From: Methanobacteriota archaeon
Lineage (GTDB): Archaea > Thermoplasmatota > Poseidoniia > Poseidoniales > Thalassarchaeaceae
Reading direction: 5' to 3'
Length of the DNA stretch: 9,455 nucleotides
Assembly (NCBI GenBank): GCA_002724815.1
Contig: PBPV01000016.1
Location: forward strand, 25,726-35,180
Shown here: one piece after another, positions 1 through 5,167 of the stretch
How the letters are laid out: every line of letters begins with the position of its first letter
Position numbering within the stretch: the first letter of the stretch is position 1
Notes under the pieces: generated by a model
Told to the model about the DNA's origin: nothing
What the model saw: only the letters and a program-made list of their open reading frames with translations
Database searches by the model: none
Translations under genes and position numbers: made by a program

Positions 1-100
1 TTCAGTAAGATCCCACTTGACAAAATCAGCGATTTCCTACTGTTTCGTACCGTCGGCGTGCTGAAATAGGGGAGTTCGGTCGGCCGGTTCGGTGGAAAAT
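1..100. other. Upstream region of ndk, no supported gene
   Basis: No coding region is supported here. One plus-strand frame is open from base 1 to a TAG at 67-69 (22 codons). It could be the tail of an upstream gene, but the peptide matches nothing I recognise. In many archaea ndk follows ribosomal protein L24e, and this peptide does not look like the L24e C terminus. GGTGG at 91-95, five bases before the ATG at 101, is a plausible ribosome binding site for ndk. I see no convincing TATA box. Confidence 0.3.
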
Positions 101-547
101 ATGCAAACAACATATGTCATGGTAAAACCAGACGGAGTACAACGTGGACTGGTGGGCGAAATCATCAATCGATTTGAGCGCAAAGGGTTGCGTTTGGTCG
201 GATTGAAATCAATCATTCCAAGCATGGAATTGGTGGAACAGCATTACGCTGTTCACAAAGAGCGCCCTTTTTATTCAGGCTTGGTAGAATTTGTGACCTC
301 AGGTCCTGTTGTCGCTATGGCTTGGAAAGGCGTCGATGCGATTTCAGTTTGTAGGAATATCATTGGTGCAACCAATGGACGAGAAGCTGATATGGGGTCA
401 ATCCGTGGTGACTTTGGAATGGACATCGGATACAATTTGATCCATGGTAGTGATGGCGAGGAAACAGCAGCATTCGAACTGGGTCTGTGGTTCCCAGAAG
501 GACTGAACGAATGGACACCTGTTCGAGAGACATGGGTCTATGAGTAA
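101..547 (+). CDS. ndk: Nucleoside diphosphate kinase
   Basis: Cytosolic enzyme that transfers the gamma phosphate from ATP to other (d)NDPs through a phosphohistidine, balancing nucleotide pools. The protein is 148 residues, a typical family length. It opens with [13 protein letters not shown], and the active-site loop NLIHGSD places the phosphorylated His at residue 115. All the classical active-site residues align with the human enzyme at an offset of three: Lys9, Tyr49, Arg85, Thr91, Arg102, Asn112 and His115. Two departures are visible: the Arg usually just before the active-site Asn is Tyr111, and the usual Pro-Gly before TIRGD is Met-Gly. Neither is a catalytic position. I chose ATG 101 over the in-frame GTG at 92 because it gives the canonical N terminus and has GGTGG five bases upstream. 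infB follows after 48 bases, a pairing common in archaea, so cotranscription is likely. Confidence 0.96.
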   Translation: MQTTYVMVKPDGVQRGLVGEIINRFERKGLRLVGLKSIIPSMELVEQHYAVHKERPFYSGLVEFVTSGPVVAMAWKGVDAISVCRNIIGATNGREADMGSIRGDFGMDIGYNLIHGSDGEETAAFELGLWFPEGLNEWTPVRETWVYE

Positions 548-548
548 T

Positions 549-583
549 TTCCAATTGGAAAATCAATTTTTCAATTGGAAAAT
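549..583. repeat. Twin 12-base direct repeat with palindrome before infB
   Basis: CAATTGGAAAAT occurs at 552-563 and again at 572-583, exactly 20 bases apart. The first copy lies in a perfect 12-base palindrome, TTCCAATTGGAA (549-560). The two copies fill most of the ndk-infB spacer and end directly before the GGGGGT ribosome binding site of infB. A spacing near two helical turns would suit an operator bound by two dimers on one DNA face. A local duplication without function is the alternative. The repeat is seen directly; the role is inference. Confidence 0.55.
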
Positions 584-595
584 GGGGGTTTTTTG

Positions 596-2392
596 ATGGC
601 TGAAATGAGCCGGCGCCAACCAATTGTTGCTGTTCTTGGTCATGTAGACCATGGGAAGACCTCGGTACTTGACTACATCCGAAGTTTGGGCCAAAACAGG
701 CAAGCCAGTGTTATGGCACGTGAAGCCGGTGGGATTACACAGCATATTGGGGCTACAGAAGTTCCCGCCACTTTGCTAAACGAATTGTGCAGCCCGTTAA
801 TGGGAGGCAAGGAATTCTTGTCTCCGGGCCTACTCTTCATCGACACGCCAGGACACCATTCGTTTTCTACACTGAGAACACGCGGTGGTTCATTAGCAGA
901 CATTGCGATCTTAGTCGTCGATATGATGGAAGGGTGTCAACCACAGACGCTCGAGTCTATTCGAATATTGAAACAAGCTAAGACACCATTTGTTGTCTGT
1001 GCAAACAAGGTCGACAGAATCCATGGATGGAAATCCATCAGTGGACGTTCGGCTGCCGCTTCGATGAAAGATCAAGACGCACATTCACAAGGATTGTTTG
1101 AGCAAAAATTCTGGGACCTAGTGGGCCAATTTGGAGAACAAGGATTCAACCTAGACATGTACAACAGAATTTCTGATTTCACACAAAATATTGCTTTGGT
1201 GCCTTGTTCGGCAAAGGAAGGTGAAGGCATGCAAGACCTATTGGCAATTACAATTGGACTAGCAGAGAAATTCCTAGATGAGCAACTCTCTGATGTTGTA
1301 GGTGCATCCGAAGGCACTGTTTTGGAGATGAAAGAAGAACGTGGACTGGGCAAAACCTTGGATGTCATTTTGTACAGAGGCGAGATTTCTAAGGGCGATG
1401 AAATCGTCATTGCAACGGAGAATGGGCCCCAAGTCACACGTGTCCGCGGATTGTTTCGACCACGTGGAATGGCTGAAATGCGGGATGCAGGAGATCGATG
1501 GGATGCCATCGAAACTGTACAGGCCGCATCAGGTTTGAAGTTAGCCGCACCTGATTTGGATGGAGTATTGGCGGGAACCACACTGCGTGTTCTATCCAAT
1601 GTCGAAGAGGAGCGGAATGAAGCGATCGATGCTTCTAGGGAAGAATCTGAAATCAGCATTGAATTGGATGAAGAGGGAGTGATCATAAAGGCGGATACCC
1701 TCGGTGGACTTGAAGCTCTAGCATTTGAGTTGCGAAATCAGGAACCTCCAATTCCAATCCGAAGTGCTGGTATTGGACCTGTGAACAAACGTGACCTACG
1801 AGGTGCAGAAAATGCATCTGATCCACTTCACAAAGTGATTCTTGCATTTAGCACAACCGTCCAAAGTGAAACCGCAGATGAATTGGCTAAGGAAGATTGC
1901 AACGTTGAATTCATTGGTTCAGACGTTATCTACCACATCCTTGAGCGCTTCGAGACGTGGACTGAAGAGCGAAAAATCGAGTTGGAAGATGAAAAGCGAG
2001 AGAAAATTGTCTACCCTGGTAAAATCAAAATCCTCGCCGACCATATTTTCCGAAGATCCGGCCCCGCCGTTGTCGGTGTCCGGATTCTTGGCGGTCGACT
2101 ACACATTGGACAACGTCTACTCACGATTGATGGGAACAAAGTCGGACAAGTGAAATCCATCCGAATTGGAGATGCCTCTCACAAAGAGGCAAAACAAGGA
2201 GACGAAGTTGCGGTTGCCATTGAGGGAGCGACTGTAGGCAGAGGAATTGACGAAGAGGACATCCTCTTGGTTGATGTCCCAGCAAGTCATGCTCGAAGAT
2301 TGCGAAAACTCGAACTAACTGCGGCCGAACAAGAAGTTCTCGACGAACTTACGGCTTTGCATCGAGCAGAAGACCACTTCTGGGGCCGATGA
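596..2392 (+). CDS. infB: Translation initiation factor aIF5B (IF-2 family GTPase)
   Basis: GTPase that promotes ribosomal subunit joining and initiator tRNA placement. The protein is 598 residues, the normal archaeal length, without the long N-terminal extension of eukaryotic eIF5B or bacterial IF2. G-domain motifs are complete: P-loop GHVDHGKT (15-22), switch I with GGIT (Thr48), DTPGH with catalytic His87, NKVD (137-140) and a G5 SAK (205-207). Domain II follows from about 235, then domain III, a long linking helix (about 445-470) and domain IV. The C terminus is a helix ending in WGR, like the aIF1A-binding tail ending in WGM or similar in archaeal homologues. Switch II reads DTPGHHSF rather than the common DTPGHEAF. 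I chose ATG 596: it has GGGGGT at 584-589 and gives MAEMSRRQPIVAVLGHVDHG. The upstream in-frame TTG at 575 lies inside a repeat. There is no intein. Confidence 0.96.
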   Translation: MAEMSRRQPIVAVLGHVDHGKTSVLDYIRSLGQNRQASVMAREAGGITQHIGATEVPATLLNELCSPLMGGKEFLSPGLLFIDTPGHHSFSTLRTRGGSLADIAILVVDMMEGCQPQTLESIRILKQAKTPFVVCANKVDRIHGWKSISGRSAAASMKDQDAHSQGLFEQKFWDLVGQFGEQGFNLDMYNRISDFTQNIALVPCSAKEGEGMQDLLAITIGLAEKFLDEQLSDVVGASEGTVLEMKEERGLGKTLDVILYRGEISKGDEIVIATENGPQVTRVRGLFRPRGMAEMRDAGDRWDAIETVQAASGLKLAAPDLDGVLAGTTLRVLSNVEEERNEAIDASREESEISIELDEEGVIIKADTLGGLEALAFELRNQEPPIPIRSAGIGPVNKRDLRGAENASDPLHKVILAFSTTVQSETADELAKEDCNVEFIGSDVIYHILERFETWTEERKIELEDEKREKIVYPGKIKILADHIFRRSGPAVVGVRILGGRLHIGQRLLTIDGNKVGQVKSIRIGDASHKEAKQGDEVAVAIEGATVGRGIDEEDILLVDVPASHARRLRKLELTAAEQEVLDELTALHRAEDHFWGR

Positions 2393-2414
2393 TAGTACGC
2401 AGTGCATCGTTTTT
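2387..2414 (+). terminator. Candidate terminator after infB
   Basis: CGATG (2387-2391) and CATCG (2405-2409) can form a five-pair stem over a 13-base loop, followed at once by five Ts (2410-2414). The stem overlaps the infB stop codon TGA (2390-2392). Archaeal RNA polymerase terminates mainly on T-runs, so the T-tract may matter more than the weak stem. A promoter-like sequence begins about seven bases later, which fits an operon boundary here. Confidence 0.4.
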
Positions 2415-2420
2415 ACCTGC

Positions 2421-2440
2421 TAAATATCAGAATATCTGAT
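2421..2440 (+). promoter_or_regulatory. Candidate TATA box overlapping an inverted repeat
   Basis: TAAATAT at 2421-2427 is the best archaeal TATA-like sequence in the infB-moxR spacer. It would put a transcription start near 2450 and leave a leader of about 70 bases before the ATPase start codon. It overlaps a perfect interrupted palindrome: ATCAGA (2426-2431), ATA, TCTGAT (2435-2440). A dimeric regulator bound there would block TBP. The sequences are seen directly; promoter and operator roles are inferred. Confidence 0.4.
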
Positions 2441-2458
2441 GATGACCGAGTGACCCCC

Positions 2459-2514
2459 CTACCCCGAACGTTCAAGTACGAATTGGGGTGGTCCTGCGTT
2501 GGGTTAAGACCCAA
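2459..2514 (+). promoter_or_regulatory. Two tandem hairpins in the leader of the MoxR-type gene
   Basis: Hairpin one pairs CTACCCCGA (2459-2467) with TTGGGGTGG (2483-2491), nine pairs including two G-U wobbles. Its 15-base loop begins within a GAACGTTC palindrome (2466-2473). Hairpin two is TTGGGT (2499-2504), loop TAAG, ACCCAA (2509-2514). It ends directly against the GGTGAT ribosome binding site (2515-2520), itself three bases from the ATG at 2524. This arrangement could modulate access to the ribosome binding site. It resembles no riboswitch class I know. Confidence 0.4.
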
Positions 2515-2523
2515 GGTGATACC

Positions 2524-3519
2524 ATGTCAGCAGGGATGGCACAAGCAGCAGGCACTGGCCGAACAAAAGACTTGATTTCGACCGTGAGTCAAATCTCGCA
2601 CGGACTGATGGGTGAAGTTGCCAAAGTTATCATTGGTAAAGAAGAAAATTTGCTACGTGTTACGGTTGGAATTCTATCCAATGGAAACATGCTTCTCGAG
2701 GATTTTCCCGGTTTGGCCAAAACTTTGCTAGCGAATACTTTCGCAAAGGCGCTTGGTTGCAAGTTCAAGCGTGTCCAATTCACACCTGACCTACTCCCCT
2801 CTGACATTATGGGGACTTACATGTACGATCAGCAAGCAGGCGAATTCAAACTACGACCAGGACCATTGTTCACAAACATCCTACTAGCTGACGAAATCAA
2901 CCGTGCTCCTCCCAAGACGCAAGCTGCACTTCTAGAAGCCATGGAAGAAAAGCAAGTTACCATTGAAGGAATTACGCACAAACTGCCTGCACCGTTCGTC
3001 ACCTTGGCAACGCAGAACCCTATTGAGCAGGAGGGAACCTATCCACTACCTGAGGCTCAGATGGACCGATTCCTGATGAAGATGTCAATGGGCTATCCAG
3101 ATCGAGCCGAAGAAAAGGCCATTCTCGCTCGTCGAAAGTTGCGTGGGAAAGACGGTCACGATGTCGAGCAGATTACATCACCAAAGAAGGTAGTCGCTAT
3201 GCAAAAGGCTCTTGAGACTGTGCATGTTGATCCTGCAATTCTATCCTACATCGTTGAGGTTGTGCAACGCTCACGTGAAGACCACCGTGTCATTACCGGT
3301 GCTTCTCCACGTGCAAGCCAATCACTGTTCAAGACGGGCCGTGCTTCAGCTGCAATTGATGGACGCGACTATGTGATCCCCGACGACATCAAGCGCGTCG
3401 CCTTGCAGGTTTGCAGTCATCGTATTGTTCTCAAACCTGAAGCGAAGATTCGGGGGATTACAGGGATGCATATCATGCGCAAGATTCTCTCTGAAGTACC
3501 CGTCCCGGTTATCCAGTAA
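2524..3519 (+). CDS. MoxR-family AAA+ ATPase
   Basis: AAA+ chaperone-type ATPase of the MoxR group, 331 residues. Members usually remodel or activate partner complexes, often together with VWA-domain proteins. Motifs in order: Walker A EDFPGLAKTLLA (59-70, Lys66 and Thr67), the MoxR signature around QFTPDLLPSDIMG (85-97), Walker B ILLADEINRAPP (119-130, Asp123 and Glu124), sensor 1 in ATQNPIEQEGTYPLPEAQ (Asn165), and sensor 2 in SPRAS (Arg263) inside the C-terminal lid. Ala instead of Gly before the Walker A Lys also occurs in other MoxR proteins and does not imply inactivity. I chose ATG 2524 because GGTGAT sits at 2515-2520; the in-frame GTG at 2488 would add 12 residues that fit nothing. 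The usual DUF58 and VWA partner genes are absent here, and a ParA gene follows 93 bases downstream. The substrate is unknown. Confidence 0.93.
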   Translation: MSAGMAQAAGTGRTKDLISTVSQISHGLMGEVAKVIIGKEENLLRVTVGILSNGNMLLEDFPGLAKTLLANTFAKALGCKFKRVQFTPDLLPSDIMGTYMYDQQAGEFKLRPGPLFTNILLADEINRAPPKTQAALLEAMEEKQVTIEGITHKLPAPFVTLATQNPIEQEGTYPLPEAQMDRFLMKMSMGYPDRAEEKAILARRKLRGKDGHDVEQITSPKKVVAMQKALETVHVDPAILSYIVEVVQRSREDHRVITGASPRASQSLFKTGRASAAIDGRDYVIPDDIKRVALQVCSHRIVLKPEAKIRGITGMHIMRKILSEVPVPVIQ

Positions 3520-3541
3520 GCCGATTACAATCGCCCTTCGA

Positions 3542-3588
3542 GGACTCGTCAAAGCGAGTGTTTCAAAGAGGGGCTTTGCTGACGAGCC
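3542..3588 (+). promoter_or_regulatory. Long bulged hairpin between MoxR-type gene and parA
   Basis: GG (3542-3543), an unpaired A, then CTCGTCA (3545-3551) and AAGC (3552-3555) pair with GCTT (3573-3576), a three-base bulge, TGACGAG (3580-3586) and CC (3587-3588). That gives 13 pairs around a 17-base loop. A smaller alternative stem, ACTCG/CGAGT (3544-3548 with 3555-3559), is mutually exclusive with it. No T-run follows, so this is not a classical terminator. It could be an RNA processing or regulatory element, or a DNA operator for the ParA cassette 25 bases downstream. Confidence 0.4.
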
Positions 3589-3612
3589 TATGACTCACTT
3601 GAGGTTGATTGC

Positions 3613-4614
3613 ATGAATCCATACAAAATGGTCATCACTGTTGCCAACCAAAAGGGCGGTTGTTCAAAAACGACCACGGCAGTCAACATTGCTACCGCAT
3701 TGGCTAAAGGTGACCCAAAGAATGGTTGGCCCGCCGCCAAGGTTCTACTTGTTGATATGGACCCTCAGGGCAATGTTTCAACCTCATTCGGTATTTCAAA
3801 AAACAACCTCGGACGGACTGTGTATGATCTGTTGATGAATGATCTTGGAGAGGAATTGCCTATCATTGAGGATTACCTGATTGGTCCTGATATCATTGCG
3901 GACTCAATGTGGGACGCTTGGAATGGGAATTACCCTGACAAGAATCCACCGAAGACAATGGTAGAAGTCAAGAAGATTGATGGGAAAAAAGCAATTGTCT
4001 CGTCAGGAGTAGAGAATCTTTGGATTTTGCCAAGCAATGTTCAACTCGCTGCAGCGGAGATTGAATTGGCAACACGAATCGGTCGAGAAACTCGATTAAA
4101 AGAAGGATTGGCATCTGCAATTGATGAATTCGACTACATCATCATCGATACCTCTCCGAGTCTTGGACTGTTGACCATCAATGCAATGGCCGCCTCAAAT
4201 TGGGTTCTGATTCCTGTCCAAACAGAATACTATGCTCTTGAAGGAATGAGTCAACTAATGAACTCAATCAAACTCGTTCAGCGCCGAATCAATCCCAACC
4301 TCAAATTGTTTGGAATTGCAATGACCATGTACCAAAAAACAACACTTTGCGATACGGTTGTGACCGAAGTGCGCAGACACCTACGAGAGCAGGTATTCAG
4401 TACTGTGATTCCTAGAGATATCAGTGTTGCAGCGGCACCTGCTGATGGTGGCCCCGTCGCAATTATCAAGAAACCGAATCGTAACAACAAGGGCAGTCAA
4501 CAATATTGGGCTTTGGCTAAGGAAGTTCATCGGAGAGCCTTGCGTATTCGGAAAAAGTATGGGATCAATGAACCCAACCGACTACAGCAATACAAAATCA
4601 GAACCGGCGAATGA
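3613..4614 (+). CDS. parA: ParA/Soj-family partition ATPase
   Basis: ParA ATPases dimerise on ATP, bind DNA non-specifically, and move or space DNA or protein cargo with a partner that triggers hydrolysis. The protein is 333 residues and starts with the deviant Walker A NQKGGCSKTTT (12-22, signature Lys14 and Lys19). Walker A' is DMDPQGN (48-54). Walker B lies in DYIIIDTSPSLGLL (174-187, Asp179), followed by the conserved PVQTEYYALEGM (201-212). There is no N-terminal DNA-binding domain, unlike large plasmid ParA proteins. Residues about 92-135 form an insertion relative to compact Soj proteins. Ser18 replaces the Gly normally before the catalytic Lys. The start ATG 3613 has GAGGTTGAT at 3601-3609. 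No ParB gene follows; an RHH gene does, beginning 60 bases after the stop. The cargo is unknown, and the symbol is a family-level name. Confidence 0.92.
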   Translation: MNPYKMVITVANQKGGCSKTTTAVNIATALAKGDPKNGWPAAKVLLVDMDPQGNVSTSFGISKNNLGRTVYDLLMNDLGEELPIIEDYLIGPDIIADSMWDAWNGNYPDKNPPKTMVEVKKIDGKKAIVSSGVENLWILPSNVQLAAAEIELATRIGRETRLKEGLASAIDEFDYIIIDTSPSLGLLTINAMAASNWVLIPVQTEYYALEGMSQLMNSIKLVQRRINPNLKLFGIAMTMYQKTTLCDTVVTEVRRHLREQVFSTVIPRDISVAAAPADGGPVAIIKKPNRNNKGSQQYWALAKEVHRRALRIRKKYGINEPNRLQQYKIRTGE

Positions 4615-4639
4615 ACCCACAATTCAACGGAATGCTCAA

Positions 4640-4664
4640 AATGCGGCTTGTCTGCCTCCGCATT
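4640..4664. promoter_or_regulatory. 7-11-7 inverted repeat between parA and RHH gene
   Basis: AATGCGG (4640-4646) and CCGCATT (4658-4664) are perfect inverted repeats around 11 bases. They lie in the 60-base gap between the parA stop and the RHH start at 4675. RHH proteins bind short inverted or direct repeats and often autoregulate, so this is a candidate operator, and conceivably a partition site. It could instead be an mRNA hairpin affecting coupling of parA to the next gene. The repeat is seen directly; the role is inferred. Confidence 0.45.
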
Positions 4665-4674
4665 GGTAGAAAAC

Positions 4675-4917
4675 ATGGGCTCACCCAACATGACCTCCGT
4701 AAGTGTCTCCTTCGACGTCCGAAGGCAGTTGAATTCAATGCGAGCAATGGGGAATCACAAGAGTGTAGATCACTTGCTAGCTCAAGTTCTGCAGGAATAT
4801 CGTATGGCTCAGCTGAGAGCTGAAGCTGACAAATTGCGCAGTCGATTGCGTGATATCGGGCAAACCGATGTTGAAGCACTGGTCGAACGACTCGGTCAAT
4901 CTCCCTATGGTGGTTAG
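4675..4917 (+). CDS. Small ribbon-helix-helix-like DNA-binding protein
   Basis: A predicted protein of 80 residues. Residues about 7-13 (TSVSVSF) look like the short beta strand of an RHH (Arc/CopG/ParG-type) fold. Helix one follows (DVRRQLNSMRAMG, 14-26), a turn, and helix two (SVDHLLAQVLQEY, 30-42). A charged helical extension from about 44 to 75 could be a coiled coil. RHH dimers insert paired strands into the major groove. Sitting after parA, it is a candidate centromere-binding or autoregulatory partner, as in type Ib partition modules; an antitoxin-like repressor is the other reading. ATG 4675 and ATG 4690 are both possible starts. I prefer 4675, though neither has a strong ribosome binding site. 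The stop is TAG, followed at once by the next ATG in the same frame. The assignment rests on pattern only. Confidence 0.7.
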   Translation: MGSPNMTSVSVSFDVRRQLNSMRAMGNHKSVDHLLAQVLQEYRMAQLRAEADKLRSRLRDIGQTDVEALVERLGQSPYGG

Positions 4918-5166
4918 ATGAAAGGCCAGGCACCTGCATACTCTGTCGATGCCCCTACCCTATTCAGGGGATTGATGGACGGAGGAAGCAATGCTCGTAT
5001 ACTGCTTGACTTGGCTGCTGCAAACCATATCGAATTGCATGCACAAGCATCGGATTGGAATGACCTTTTGTGGCTAATCTCTACAGCACTCAGAGAATCT
5101 GGAGGAGCCTACTCCGGAGAAGATTATGCTTCTTTGAGGAATAATCTCCCTGTAGTTTTCCACTAG
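4918..5166 (+). CDS. Hypothetical 82-residue protein after the RHH gene
   Basis: I do not recognise this protein. It has no membrane segment, signal peptide or Cys/His metal motif. A central stretch (SNARILLDLAAANHIELHA, 23-41) and another (WNDLLWLISTALRES, 46-60) look like amphipathic helices, so a small soluble partner protein is plausible. The start ATG directly follows the RHH gene's TAG and is in the same frame. GGTGG at 4909-4913 could serve as ribosome binding site, so translation is probably coupled. If the TAG were read through or is a sequencing error, the two would form one protein of about 163 residues. The stop lies one base from the stop of the convergent minus-strand gene. Position alone suggests a third member of the ParA/RHH cassette. 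Confidence 0.6.
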   Translation: MKGQAPAYSVDAPTLFRGLMDGGSNARILLDLAAANHIELHAQASDWNDLLWLISTALRESGGAYSGEDYASLRNNLPVVFH

Positions 5167-5167
5167 T

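Noticed and set aside
1..36. Protein-like minus-strand peptide running off the left edge
   Set aside because: It is bounded by a TAG and has no start codon inside the window.
1..69. Open plus-strand frame to TAG as the tail of an upstream gene such as ribosomal protein L24e
   Set aside because: The 22-residue peptide does not resemble L24e or any protein I know, and a stretch this short is open by chance.
1072..1686. 204-codon minus-strand ORF within infB
   Set aside because: Ser/Arg/Pro-rich shadow of a strongly conserved GTPase gene; no ribosome binding site or domain.
2524..3519. MoxR Walker A Ala65 as a defective P-loop
   Set aside because: GLAKT is a recurring version of this motif in MoxR proteins, so it is ordinary for the family.
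4611..4823. 70-codon ORF overlapping the parA stop by ATGA
   Set aside because: It overlaps the RHH gene in another frame and its translation is low in structure. The RHH frame has a clear fold pattern and continues to the coupled ORF.
4675..5166. RHH gene plus next ORF as a classical toxin-antitoxin pair
   Set aside because: The 82-residue protein shows no PIN, RelE, MazF or HEPN motif that I can see. Position alone is not enough.
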